Positions 1 to 8,790 of a DNA stretch of 64,000 nt are shown here, piece by piece. Origin of the DNA: Qipengyuania nanhaisediminis (GTDB taxonomy: Bacteria; Pseudomonadota; Alphaproteobacteria; Sphingomonadales; Sphingomonadaceae); assembly GCF_900115585.1 (NCBI RefSeq), contig NZ_FOWZ01000003.1:62001-126000 (forward strand), given 5' to 3'. The translations under genes and the position numbers were made by a program. The stretch's first letter is position 1. Each line of letters starts with the position of its first letter. The notes beneath the pieces were generated by a model. That model saw only the letters and a program-made list of their open reading frames with translations. It ran no database searches and was not told where the DNA came from.

Positions 1-627
1 CCCTTCGTCGTCTTCCCAGTCACGACCAATGCCAACGCCTCGCTGCGGAACGAGCGGCTGGAGGGCGTGGAGGCAGGCTTCGACCTGACCCCGGCAGAGG
101 GCATGGAACTGTCGGCAACGGTGTTCGACAACAAGGTCGAAGGGGCGATCGCCAACGTCACGCTCGATGCCACCACCCGCCAGCGCCAGAATATCGACGA
201 AATCAGGGCGCGCGGCGTGGAGGTCTCCGCTGGCCTGTCCCTCGACACGCTGCGCTTCGATCTCTCGCTCGCCTATACCGATGCAGAGGCACGCGATGCA
301 GGTGCAGTCTTCGACGGCAACCGGCCTGCGCAAACGCCGCGGTGGGCGGGCGGGGCGACGCTTAGTTGGCGTCCCGCGGCGGACTGGCTGCTTGCAGCAT
401 CCCTGCGCCATACGGGCGACCAGTTCGAAGACGATCTCGAGACCGACGTGCTGCCGGCCACGACCACCTTCGGCGTTTACGCGCAGGCGCCCGTGACCAG
501 GCGCCTTGCCGTTGTGCTGCGCGGCGAGAACCTGTTCGACGAGGAAATCGTGACCCGAAACCAGGGCGGCTCCATCGACCTCGGTGTGCCGCGCACCGTC
601 TGGGCCGGCATCAAGCTGGGCCTGTAG
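1..627 (+). CDS. TonB-dependent receptor, C-terminal part (cut by window edge)
   Basis: The frame is open from base 1 to the stop at 627, so this is the last ~208 residues of a gene that starts outside the window. The segment NERLEGVEAGFDL near the beginning is the typical late-barrel motif of TonB-dependent outer-membrane receptors, and the rest alternates beta strands and loops, with a conserved GENLFDEE turn and an ending (WAGIKLGL) that resembles a closing barrel strand. The plug domain and TonB box are not visible, so the ligand cannot be inferred. A CitE-like lyase gene follows after 30 bases on the same strand and may be co-transcribed. Confidence 0.85.
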   Translation, partial: PFVVFPVTTNANASLRNERLEGVEAGFDLTPAEGMELSATVFDNKVEGAIANVTLDATTRQRQNIDEIRARGVEVSAGLSLDTLRFDLSLAYTDAEARDAGAVFDGNRPAQTPRWAGGATLSWRPAADWLLAASLRHTGDQFEDDLETDVLPATTTFGVYAQAPVTRRLAVVLRGENLFDEEIVTRNQGGSIDLGVPRTVWAGIKLGL

Positions 628-657
628 AATGCAGAATGTGACGAGAGGTTTGCCCAC

Positions 658-1551
658 GTGACTACCCAGCCATCGCTTCCCAATCGCTTTCGCTCCTGGC
701 TCTTCGCGCCCGGCGACAGCGAGCGTAAGATGACCAAGGCGGCAGAGGGCGAGGCGGACATCGTTATCTTCGATATCGAGGACGCTGTTGCCGAAGATGC
801 CAAGCCCGCCGCGCGCGAGGCCATTCGCGCCTTCCTGCTGGCACGCAGCGAAGAGGAGCGCTCGCGCCTGTGGGTGCGGGTCAACCCGCTCGACGGACCG
901 CACACGGCAGACGACATTGCCGCAATCCTGCCCGGCAGGCCAGGCGGCATCATGCTGCCCAAATCGCGCGGGCGGCACGATGTGGAGGCGCTCGATGCGC
1001 TGATGACGCCGCTGGAAATGGAGCTCGGGATCGAACCGGGCTCAACCCCGGTAATCGCGCTGGTGACCGAAGTTGCCGCCGCCATGTTCACGACCGGCGA
1101 TTATGCCGGTGCCCCGCGGCTCGCAGCGATGACTTGGGGGGCAGAGGACCTCGCCGATTCCATCGGTGCCGTGTCGAACCTTGGCGAGGACGGGGCCTAT
1201 ACCTTCACCTATGAACTGGCGCGCAGCCTCACGCTGCTCGGCGCTGCGGCGGCCGGGATCCCGGCTATCGAGACCATCGACGGTGATTTCCGCAACCTCG
1301 AAGGCCTCAAGGACCGCGCGCAGAAGGTGCGCCGCGACGGCTATCGCGGGATGCTGGCGATCCATCCGGCGCAGGTCCCGATCATCAACGAGGCATTCTC
1401 GCCCAGCGCCGAGGAAATCGCCGAAGCACGCGAAATCGTGGCGCTGTTCGACGCGAACCCGGGGGCAGGGACCATCGGCCATAACGGCAAGATGCTGGAT
1501 CGCCCGCACCTCTCCCGCGCGCGCCAGTTGCTTGCGCAAATCGAAGGCTAG
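658..1551 (+). CDS. HpcH/HpaI aldolase / citrate lyase beta-subunit (CitE-like) family protein
   Basis: This 297-residue protein has the hallmarks of the CitE/malyl-CoA lyase TIM-barrel family: RSWLFAPGD near the N terminus, the metal-binding DIEDAV segment around residue 40, an acidic E in the LVTEVAAAMF strand, and MTWGAEDL around residue 160. Family members cleave or form CoA thioesters such as malyl-, citramalyl- or methylmalyl-CoA in the cytoplasm with Mg2+. The start is GTG at 658. The gene lies 30 bases after the receptor gene and its stop overlaps by 4 bases the convergent phosphatase gene. The exact CoA ester cannot be told from sequence alone; a stand-alone gene like this is not part of a citrate lyase complex. 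Confidence 0.85.
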   Translation: MTTQPSLPNRFRSWLFAPGDSERKMTKAAEGEADIVIFDIEDAVAEDAKPAAREAIRAFLLARSEEERSRLWVRVNPLDGPHTADDIAAILPGRPGGIMLPKSRGRHDVEALDALMTPLEMELGIEPGSTPVIALVTEVAAAMFTTGDYAGAPRLAAMTWGAEDLADSIGAVSNLGEDGAYTFTYELARSLTLLGAAAAGIPAIETIDGDFRNLEGLKDRAQKVRRDGYRGMLAIHPAQVPIINEAFSPSAEEIAEAREIVALFDANPGAGTIGHNGKMLDRPHLSRARQLLAQIEG

Positions 1552-2282
1552 GACGAAAGCTTCGCCACTTCGGCAAGCACCGTTTCGGCATATTCCGCGC
1601 GACAGATCAGCAGGTCCGGCATGTAGGTGTCGGCCTGGTTGTAGATGAGCGGGCTGCCGTCGATCCGGCTGGCGTGTAGGCCATGGGCGAGGGCGACGGC
1701 GACAGGTGCCGCGCTGTCCCATTCGTATTGGCCGCCGGTGTGGAGATAGATTTCCGCTTCGCCGCGCACCACGGCCATGGCCTTGGCTCCGGCAGACCCC
1801 ATGGGCACAAGCTCAGCGCTGATGGCGTCTGCGACGGCAACTGCCTCAGCTGCGGGGCGCGTGCGGCTGACGACCATGCGGGGCTTTGCGGCCATTTCGG
1901 GCAGTTCGCCCGGTTTGCCGGTGCAGAGCACCTTGCCAAGGCCGGGCAGAGCGACTGCACCCACTTCCGGCCTGCCATCCACGCATAGCGCGACGTGCAC
2001 CGCCCAGTCGCTACGCTCTTCGCCGAACTCGCGGGTGCCATCCACGGGGTCCACAATCCACACCCGCTGCTTGGACAGGCGTTCGCTGGTGTCCTTGCTC
2101 TCTTCGGACAGGAGACCGTCGTCGGGGCGCTGGTGACGCAGGGCGTGGCACAGGAACTGGTTTGCGGTCTCGTCGCCCGCATTGCCCAGCGCCTTGCCTT
2201 CGAACATGCCGCTCGCGCGCACTTCCAGCAGGATCTTGCCTGCGCATTCGGCGAGGTGGGCTGCCAGTTCGGCGTCGGTCAT
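1548..2282 (-). CDS. cysQ: 3'(2'),5'-bisphosphate nucleotidase / inositol-phosphatase family (CysQ-like)
   Basis: A 244-residue member of the Mg2+-dependent inositol monophosphatase superfamily. The metal-binding motif WIVDPVDGTREF lies near residue 83, preceded by LLSEES, and a second motif YEWDSAAPVAVA lies near residue 195, the usual WDxAA site. CysQ enzymes hydrolyse 3'-phosphoadenosine 5'-phosphate left by sulfate assimilation. I chose ATG at 2282 (MTDAELAA); the frame stays open 13 codons further but those residues do not look like the family. It could be another IMPase-family phosphatase. No sulfate genes are nearby. It is the last gene of a run of minus-strand genes but is separated from the permease by 91 bases. 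Confidence 0.8.
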   Translation of the reverse strand: MTDAELAAHLAECAGKILLEVRASGMFEGKALGNAGDETANQFLCHALRHQRPDDGLLSEESKDTSERLSKQRVWIVDPVDGTREFGEERSDWAVHVALCVDGRPEVGAVALPGLGKVLCTGKPGELPEMAAKPRMVVSRTRPAAEAVAVADAISAELVPMGSAGAKAMAVVRGEAEIYLHTGGQYEWDSAAPVAVALAHGLHASRIDGSPLIYNQADTYMPDLLICRAEYAETVLAEVAKLSS

Positions 2283-2373
2283 GCGAAATCCCGTCAGTGA
2301 AAACCAGTTCGGGGGCCGCATGGCAGACCGAAGCCTCCATGCGAACCCCCGAAAGTGCCGGTCATGGCCGGTA

Positions 2374-3804
2374 TCAGGCTACGGCAGGCCTTCTTGCGAA
2401 GATGCCGAAGGCTGCAATGATGGCGTAGCAGATGATCGGGATGACCATGGCGAAGGCCAAGTCGCCGCCGGTCGCATCGGCTACCACACCGTAGAGCAGC
2501 GGGACCACCGCGCCGCCGAAAATGGCGACATTGATGATGCCCGAGCCGTCTGCCGCACGCGGGCCGAGCTTTTCGCAGGCCAGCGAGAAGATGGTCGGGA
2601 ACATGATCGAGTTCATCAGGCCGACTGCAAGCAGGCTGTAGGCTGCCACTTCGCCCGAGGTCATCGTGCTGATGAGGATCAGCAGGATCGAACCCGTCGC
2701 GTTGAAGGCCAGGATCTTGCCCGGGCTGAAGATGCGCAGGAAGTAAGAGCCGATGAAGCGGCCGACCATTGCGCCGCCCCAGTAAAGACCGATCATCCAG
2801 CCGATGACGCTTTCCGGCTCACCCAGAACGCGTTCCTGCGACAGGTAATTGATGATCACCGACCCGATCGAGACCTCGGCGCCGACATACAGGAAGATGC
2901 ACAGCGCGCCGAAGCTGAAACGCGTGCGGGTCAACAAGGGGTTGTCGTAGAGCCACACGGCAGGAGCCGCCAGGATCAGCGCAACGCCGAGCCATGGGCT
3001 GATCTGGATCGCCGAGAAAACGCCGGCAATCACCAGCGCGAGACCGACGAGATAGCGGCCCCAGGTGACCAGTTCGCCATCGCCCATGATCTTGGAATCA
3101 TGCGGCAGGCGGTTGCGGAACAGCCAGACGGCGATGGCCACGACGGCGATCAGCGCTGCAAGGCCGAGATAGCCCTGCCAGATCGCTTCGCTTTCGGCCT
3201 GGCGATATTCCATCAGCGCCTGTCCCGACAATTCGTCGGCGCTCACGGTTGCAAGGCTGCCGAGGATTACCACCGCACCCACGATCGGGAAAACGGTCGT
3301 GCCGAGCGAGTTGAACGCCTGGGCGAAGGTAAGACGGCTATGCGTCGTGCTGGGCGGGCCAAGTAGGGAGATCAGCGGATTGGCCACGACCTGAACGATC
3401 ACGACCCCGCTGGCGAGGACGAAAAGTGCGCCCAGGAAAACGATATAGGTCGCTGTTTGGCTGGCGGGGATGAAGAGAAGGCAGCCGACCATCATGGTCA
3501 GGAGACCCGCAACCGCGCCGCGCATATAGCCCAACTTCTTGACCAGCTTTGCACCCGGAATGCCGATGATGAGGTAGGCTGCGAAGAAGCAGAACTGCAC
3601 CAGCATCGCTTCGGTCCAGCTGAGCGTGAAGAGCTCTTTCAGTTTCGGGATGATGACATCGTTTAGGGACGTGATCCCGCCGAAGATGAAAAACAGTCCG
3701 AAGACGAAATATTGCAGTCCCGGTGCATCCACCGGGGGAGTGTCATCGTCGATCTCAATCGGATTGGGATCGGTGCTTGACGCAACGTCAGGTGCCAAAG
3801 CCAT
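2374..3804 (-). CDS. Sugar MFS permease of the FucP/GluP family
   Basis: This 476-residue inner-membrane protein has about 12 hydrophobic segments and the features of the fucose/glucose/galactose:H+ symporter branch of the major facilitator superfamily: FFIFGGITSLNDVIIPKLKE in the first helix region, the FFAAYLIIGIPGAKLVKKLGY loop, and the VVANPLISLLGP and LTFAQAFNSLGTT stretches. Known relatives import fucose, glucose, galactose or N-acetylglucosamine. It lies 102 bases downstream of the GH3 glucosidase gene in the same direction, which suggests that it imports the monosaccharide released by that enzyme, probably from one transcript. The start ATG at 3804 follows a run matching GGGGAGAAA on the minus strand. 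Confidence 0.9.
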   Translation of the reverse strand: MALAPDVASSTDPNPIEIDDDTPPVDAPGLQYFVFGLFFIFGGITSLNDVIIPKLKELFTLSWTEAMLVQFCFFAAYLIIGIPGAKLVKKLGYMRGAVAGLLTMMVGCLLFIPASQTATYIVFLGALFVLASGVVIVQVVANPLISLLGPPSTTHSRLTFAQAFNSLGTTVFPIVGAVVILGSLATVSADELSGQALMEYRQAESEAIWQGYLGLAALIAVVAIAVWLFRNRLPHDSKIMGDGELVTWGRYLVGLALVIAGVFSAIQISPWLGVALILAAPAVWLYDNPLLTRTRFSFGALCIFLYVGAEVSIGSVIINYLSQERVLGEPESVIGWMIGLYWGGAMVGRFIGSYFLRIFSPGKILAFNATGSILLILISTMTSGEVAAYSLLAVGLMNSIMFPTIFSLACEKLGPRAADGSGIINVAIFGGAVVPLLYGVVADATGGDLAFAMVIPIICYAIIAAFGIFARRPAVA

Positions 3805-3906
3805 TCAATTTTCTCCCCAATGATCGCCGGTCAAACGCCGTGCGACCCGTTATCCCTATCGGTGTGCCAGCACAGCGCCGCTGCGCAAAGCAAATACGAA
3901 TGCCCG

Positions 3907-6285
3907 TCAGAACGAGCAGTCGGTCCCCTCTGCAAATTCTTCGCGCACGATCGATCCGATATTGATCGTGAAATCGCCTTCGGAACCCAGTGCCAGCGTC
4001 GGGCCGAGGTCCGTTGCGCAGGCCGAAGTGATGATCATCTCGCGATAACCCTTGCCTGCCGCGACAGCCAGTTGCTGCGTGATGTCGAGCGGTTCGCCCG
4101 AGCCGACCTTGACATAGAATGGCGCAAGCGGCCGGTTCTCGACTTCGTAGACGATGCGATAGCCATATCCATCGTCGCCGTCCCCCTGCACAAGCTCGAG
4201 GATGGAGCCTGCGTTGAACGTAAGCTCGCGCGCATCTTCCTGGGCAGTGCGGTCGATCCCGCGGGCGGTGATGCCGCCTGCCGAGCCGCGCAGGTTGTCG
4301 AGCTTGCCGGTTGTCGTATTGGCGAGCACGCCGTCGGCCAGACGGCCGCTGACATACCAGTCCTTGGCGGCGCCCTGTTCGAGCGGAGCGCAGGTTTCAT
4401 CGAGGGTCGGCAATGCGCTGGTGTCTGCCAGCGTGCGGCCATAGCCCACGGTGAACAGCGCCCCGTCGGGCCCGTTGAGCGGACCGAAATCGCACGTGGC
4501 GGGCCAGCTAAAACCGAGCTTGCCGGTCGCGGGCATGGCGCCTGTCAGGACGTCGGCAATGCCTGCGCCTTCGCCGCCCGGAAGCCAGGATGCCACGAAG
4601 GCATCGGCGATGTTCAGTTCGCGGTTCATCCACATGGGACGCCCCGAAAGGAAGACGGCCACGGTCGGCACGCCTTCGGCCTTGAACTTGCGCAGCAGTT
4701 CGAGCCCTTCGGTGTCCGGGAAGCCGAGGTGCTTCCGGTCGCCTGCGAATTCCGCATAGGGTTCTTCGCCGAAGACCACGACTGCAACGTCCGGCTTGGC
4801 CGTGTAACTGCCGTCCTGCGACAGCGTGGCGCTACCGCCGCTTGCTTCGACGGCACTTTCGAGCCCCGACCAGATCGAGGTCGCGCCCGGGAAATTCGCA
4901 TTGGTCAGGTCGCCGCCGCCCTGCCAAGTCAGCGTCCAGCCACCCGAAGCCTGCGCGATGCTGTCGGCAGCGCTACCGGCAACGAGGACATTAGCCCCTT
5001 CCTTCAGGGGAAGGACGCCATTGTTGGTCAGGATGACCTGCGACTTGGCGACCGCTTCGCGCGCGATGGCGCGGTGTTCGGCAGAGCCCAGTAGCGCATA
5101 ATTGCCTGCGTTCGGACGGTCGGAAGGCTTCACGAACTCGTCCAGCAGCCCTGCGCGCATCTTCATGCGCAGCACGCGGCCCACGGCTTCGTCGAGGCGC
5201 GCCATCGGGATCGTGCCGTCTTCGACCTGTGCGACCAGCGTTTCGAGCAAGCCCTTCCAGTCGTCGGGGACCATGTAGATGTCGAGACCGGCGAGAAGCG
5301 ACTGCGGGCAATCGGTGTTGGTGCAGCCCTTGACCTGTCCGTGGCCGTTCCAGTCGCCGACCACCAGGCCGTCGAAGCCCAGTTCGCCTCGCAGGAAATC
5401 GGTCAGCAGCGCTTCGTTGCCGTGCATCTTTCGACCATTGACCGAGTTGAAGCTTGCCATGATCGTTTCGACACCGGCGTCGATCGTTGCCGGATAGGGA
5501 TAGGCGTGCAGCGCCTTCAGATCCTCAATGTCGCCGTTGACCTCGCCCTGGTCGACACCCTGATCGGTCCCGCCATCGCCGAAGAAATGCTTCGCGGTGG
5601 CGAAGACGTGGCCTGCGCCCAGACGGTCGGGATCGCCCTTGGCGCCCTGCAGGCCCTCGACCAGCGCCGCGCCGAGCGGGGCGACGATCTTCGGATCTTC
5701 GGAATAGCTTTCGTAGGTACGACCCCAGCGGTCGTCGCGCGCGACGGCCACGGTGGGCGAGAAGTTCCAGTCGATGCCGGTCACTTCGATCTCGACGGCC
5801 GTGGCATGGCCGATCCGGCGCAGCAGGTCGGCATCGCGGGTCGCGCCAAGGCCGATATTGTGCGGGAAGATCGTGGCCTGGACGACATTGGTGTGGCCGT
5901 GGACGGCATCGGTGCCCCAGATGGTCGGGATGATCGGTTCGCCGTTTTCCTGCGGCTGGACCGAGGCGAGATAAATCTCGTCGGCATAGCGCAGCCATTC
6001 GGAAGCAGGGGCGAATTCCTCGCCATAAGGGCCGCCGTTGCCGCCGTTGAGATAGCTGCCGAAACGATAGCGGCGCATGTCTTCGGGCGTGAACGAGTTG
6101 ATCTGCGGCTGGATGAGCTGCGCGACCTTGCGTTCAAGGCTCATGCGCGAAAGCAGGTCGGCGACACGGGCGTCTTCGGACCCCTCGGCGACTGCCACTG
6201 GGGTGGTTTCGACCTCTGCCGGAATTGCCGAACAGCCAGCCAGGGCAAGGGCCGCCGCCGATGCCGTCCAAAACGCCTTCTTCAT
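3907..6285 (-). CDS. Glycoside hydrolase family 3 beta-glucosidase, exo-acting lipoprotein
   Basis: A 792-residue GH3 enzyme. The N terminus is a lipoprotein signal with the lipobox LAGC and lipidated Cys18. The N-terminal GH3 domain contains IWGTDAVHGH, the substrate-binding KHFFGDGGT near residue 232, and the nucleophile Asp at about residue 311 in LVVGDWNGHG. The second GH3 domain spans roughly residues 410-620, and a C-terminal beta-rich domain (about 640-790) resembles the ExoP C-terminal galactose-binding-like domain. Relatives remove glucose from the non-reducing ends of beta-1,3/1,4 glucans or cello-oligosaccharides. The protein should sit in the periplasmic face of a membrane. A palindromic LacI-type operator lies 25 bases upstream and a sugar permease follows. 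Confidence 0.93.
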   Translation of the reverse strand: MKKAFWTASAAALALAGCSAIPAEVETTPVAVAEGSEDARVADLLSRMSLERKVAQLIQPQINSFTPEDMRRYRFGSYLNGGNGGPYGEEFAPASEWLRYADEIYLASVQPQENGEPIIPTIWGTDAVHGHTNVVQATIFPHNIGLGATRDADLLRRIGHATAVEIEVTGIDWNFSPTVAVARDDRWGRTYESYSEDPKIVAPLGAALVEGLQGAKGDPDRLGAGHVFATAKHFFGDGGTDQGVDQGEVNGDIEDLKALHAYPYPATIDAGVETIMASFNSVNGRKMHGNEALLTDFLRGELGFDGLVVGDWNGHGQVKGCTNTDCPQSLLAGLDIYMVPDDWKGLLETLVAQVEDGTIPMARLDEAVGRVLRMKMRAGLLDEFVKPSDRPNAGNYALLGSAEHRAIAREAVAKSQVILTNNGVLPLKEGANVLVAGSAADSIAQASGGWTLTWQGGGDLTNANFPGATSIWSGLESAVEASGGSATLSQDGSYTAKPDVAVVVFGEEPYAEFAGDRKHLGFPDTEGLELLRKFKAEGVPTVAVFLSGRPMWMNRELNIADAFVASWLPGGEGAGIADVLTGAMPATGKLGFSWPATCDFGPLNGPDGALFTVGYGRTLADTSALPTLDETCAPLEQGAAKDWYVSGRLADGVLANTTTGKLDNLRGSAGGITARGIDRTAQEDARELTFNAGSILELVQGDGDDGYGYRIVYEVENRPLAPFYVKVGSGEPLDITQQLAVAAGKGYREMIITSACATDLGPTLALGSEGDFTINIGSIVREEFAEGTDCSF

Positions 6286-6309
6286 TGTGTCCCTCCGCGT
6301 CCTCTTTTA

Positions 6310-6327
6310 ATTGAGAACGTTATCAAT
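6310..6327. promoter_or_regulatory. LacI-family operator in front of the GH3 gene
   Basis: The 18-mer ATTGAGAACGTTATCAAT is a near-perfect palindrome (8 of 9 pairs match) with the central CG typical of LacI-family operators. It ends 25 bases before the GH3 start codon at 6285, where a bound repressor would block transcription. Its half site GTT-N2-CAA is shared with the two candidate operators at 12244-12261 and 12266-12283, so one regulator probably reads all three. The likely regulator is the LacI protein at 7573-8622. Confidence 0.75.
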
Positions 6328-6371
6328 CGCGAGAAGTGACACGACTTAAAAGGAAAATCAAGCCATCAGAT

Positions 6372-7568
6372 TCAACGCTTGGCTGTGAGGAGAAGCACGG
6401 TCGCGAGGGCTGCCAGTCCTGCCAGAAGCAGGAACAGCGCATCGAAGCCGAACAGGGGCACAAGCGCCAGCGTCAGCCACGGCATGATGAGGCTGGGCAC
6501 GGTGTTCGTCAGGTTGAAGATGCCGAGGTCGCGGCCGCGTGTCGCGGGCTTGGGCAGGAAACGCAGGGTTTGGCTGGAATGGAGAGCCAGGAACACGCTG
6601 GTCGCCAGGCCGAAAACCACATAGCCGAAAATCGCGCTCGCCAGCGTGTCGGCGAGCCCCATGATGATCAAACCTGCCGCGCCTACCCCCGATCCGATTG
6701 CCAGCGGCAGCAGGGGCCTGTCGTTGCGGTCGGACCAGCGCCCGGCAAGCATCGCCAAGGGTATCGACAGGCCCAGCACAAGGGTGAAGACCGTTGCGGT
6801 CCGGTTGTCGCCGAAATCGGCGTCGATCGTTGCGAACCATACCAGCAGATAGGCGAATAGCGCGGCCTCGGCGATCTGGACGAGCAGGCGCGCGAGCCAC
6901 ATCCGGGCTACCGTGCTCCGCGGCTGCCTGCGCGCCGCCGCCGCGTCGCTTACGCTCGCCGCCGGTGCAGCGGTGAGATGCGGCATGGCAACCGGCTTTC
7001 CGAACAGGAGGACCGGCAACACGCATAGCGCCACGATCGCAGCGACCAGACTCAGGCGGGCATCGGCACCCGCCAAGCCGGGGATTGTGATAAGCGCGCC
7101 GGATAGCGCGCCCAGCGCAGGTGCGAAGGCGAGCAGGCCGCCAAGCTTGCCTTTCTGTTCATCGGGCACGCAGTCGCCCGCCCAAGCGGCAAGGGGGGCG
7201 AGCATCATGTTGAGGCCGATCTGCCAGACCACGATGAGACCGAGCAGCTCGGCCGCGCTGTCTGTCCTGCGCACGCCGACAAGCAAAACCGACGAAAGCG
7301 CAAGCCCGGCCAGGATCCATCCGCGGCGATTGCGCGTGATATCGCTGAGCCAGCCGAATGCGATGTTCGAAATGCTGGCCGAAATGGCCCCGGCGAACGC
7401 AATATAGGCCAGGGCGCCGATCGTATCGGTAGCTTCCAGCTCGCCCACCCGCACCGGGAGGAGCAGGGTAAGGAAAGGCACATAGGCGACCGCACCGCCT
7501 GCCGTTGCCAGCGCGTAAAGCCACAGGAAGCGGCTGGTCTGCCGGTGACGGGTGTCGCCTGGTTCCAT
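6372..7568 (-). CDS. MFS transporter, probably sugar/glycoside permease
   Basis: A roughly 398-residue protein with about 12 hydrophobic helices, and the MFS loop 2-3 type motif in the FGWLSDITRNRRGW segment near residue 75. It resembles the sugar-porter-like MFS proteins found beside GH3, GH13 or GH31 enzymes in sphingomonads and Caulobacter, but the substrate cannot be read from sequence. I chose ATG at 7568 (MEPGDTRHRQ), which leaves 4 bases after the lacI stop codon; an upstream GTG/ATG at 7601 would overlap lacI. It probably shares a transcript with lacI, while the GH3 gene 86 bases downstream has its own operator. Having two unrelated permeases in one locus suggests separate mono- and oligosaccharide import. 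Confidence 0.85.
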   Translation of the reverse strand: MEPGDTRHRQTSRFLWLYALATAGGAVAYVPFLTLLLPVRVGELEATDTIGALAYIAFAGAISASISNIAFGWLSDITRNRRGWILAGLALSSVLLVGVRRTDSAAELLGLIVVWQIGLNMMLAPLAAWAGDCVPDEQKGKLGGLLAFAPALGALSGALITIPGLAGADARLSLVAAIVALCVLPVLLFGKPVAMPHLTAAPAASVSDAAAARRQPRSTVARMWLARLLVQIAEAALFAYLLVWFATIDADFGDNRTATVFTLVLGLSIPLAMLAGRWSDRNDRPLLPLAIGSGVGAAGLIIMGLADTLASAIFGYVVFGLATSVFLALHSSQTLRFLPKPATRGRDLGIFNLTNTVPSLIMPWLTLALVPLFGFDALFLLLAGLAALATVLLLTAKR

Positions 7569-7572
7569 CCGG

Positions 7573-8622
7573 TCAGGCTGGGGCAGGGCCGGTCGATCCA
7601 CGAACGACCAATTCGCCCTTCACGCGGACCGGCTCGGTCGGGAGCTGGCCCTTCTTCGCATCGATCAGCAGTTCGACCGCCCGAGATGCCGTTGCGGCGA
7701 TCGGCTGGTCGACCGCGGTAAGGGGCGGCTGCGTAAAGCGCACGATTGGCGAATTGTCGAAGCTGATGACCGAAAGGTCTTCGGGAATGCGCAGGTCCAT
7801 TTCCCTTGCCACTTGCATGGCGGCGAAGGTCATCTGGTCGCTGCTGGCGATGATCGCGGTGGGGCGCTCGGGCAGGGAAAGCAGCTTTCGTGCCGCCTCC
7901 AAGCCGCTATCGAACCCGAAGTCACCGCGTTCGCACAATCCCTTGGTCGGGAGCTTCGCGGCGAACATGGCTTCCTTCCACCCGGCGATACGCCAGTCGG
8001 AAAGGCTGAATTCGGAGGGGCCGGCGATGAAGCCGATCCTTTCGTGGCCGAGGTCGAGCAGGTGCTCGGTCGCGATCCGCGCGTTGTGCGTATCGCCCAT
8101 GGTCATGGGGATGCCCGGACCCGGGTCGGTCGAGCCGATCCGCGCAAACGGTATGCCGCGTTCGGCGAGAAGGCCGGTGATCAGCGGATTGCCGGAGTGG
8201 GGCGGGGTGAGAATTACGCCATCGGGCTGCAGGGCCGCGATGGCCGCACCCAGTTCGCGCTCGACATGGTCGTTATGGGTATCGACGAGCTCGATCAGCA
8301 TGCGGTAGCCGTGCTCGGCACAGGTCAACATTCCGCCGAGCAGCATCTGGTCGACCCAGTCGCGGCCTTCGCGTGCACGCCAGTCGGCGATGGTAAGGTC
8401 GCGGTCGTTGATCGCGAGAATGAGGTAGGAGCGCGAGCCGCTCATCCGCTGGGCCGCGATGGACGGGACATAGCCGAGCTTGTCGATGCTCGACTGTACC
8501 CGCTCTTTCATGGCCGGCCGGACATTGGGCTCGTTGTTGATGACGCGGCTGACGGTCTGGAGCGAAACCCCAGCATCTGCTGCCACATGCTTGATGGTCA
8601 CGGCCTGACGGCGCCTGCCCAT
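7573..8622 (-). CDS. LacI-family transcriptional regulator
   Basis: This 349-residue protein has the LacI N-terminal helix-turn-helix (TIKHVAADAGVSLQTVSRVI, residues 9-28) followed by the hinge helix with RPAMKERVQSSIDKLGYVPS. The remainder is a periplasmic-binding-protein-like effector domain, with segments such as GIPMTMGDTHNARIATEHLLDLGHERIGFI. It most likely represses the GH3 and receptor/halogenase genes, where matching operators occur, and is released by a sugar. It is the first gene of a run toward the permease. An inverted repeat AATCCT-N7-AGGATT at 8674-8692 lies in its own promoter region but lacks the CG centre and is only a weak candidate for autoregulation. Confidence 0.93.
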   Translation of the reverse strand: MGRRRQAVTIKHVAADAGVSLQTVSRVINNEPNVRPAMKERVQSSIDKLGYVPSIAAQRMSGSRSYLILAINDRDLTIADWRAREGRDWVDQMLLGGMLTCAEHGYRMLIELVDTHNDHVERELGAAIAALQPDGVILTPPHSGNPLITGLLAERGIPFARIGSTDPGPGIPMTMGDTHNARIATEHLLDLGHERIGFIAGPSEFSLSDWRIAGWKEAMFAAKLPTKGLCERGDFGFDSGLEAARKLLSLPERPTAIIASSDQMTFAAMQVAREMDLRIPEDLSVISFDNSPIVRFTQPPLTAVDQPIAATASRAVELLIDAKKGQLPTEPVRVKGELVVRGSTGPAPA

Positions 8623-8732
8623 AACGAAACCCCCGAATGGTCAATTGGATATCGACCGGTCCGCAGCCAACCTAATCCTAGCGGTCAGGATTTGGAATGG
8701 TCCGGTTGCGTTTTTCAAGAGAGGAAAGACAA

Positions 8733-8762
8733 ACGGGCCCCGGTCTCGCAACCGGGGCCCGT
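8733..8762 (-). terminator. Rho-independent terminator after the TonB-dependent receptor gene
   Basis: A perfect 12-bp stem, ACGGGCCCCGGT (8733-8744) with ACCGGGGCCCGT (8751-8762), and a 6-nt loop. On the minus strand it is followed by TTTGTCTTT, and it lies 28 bases after the receptor stop codon. It separates the receptor transcript from the lacI promoter region. Confidence 0.8.
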
Positions 8763-8790
8763 AGTGTTTTCCTGCCTTCAACCCCGGTGC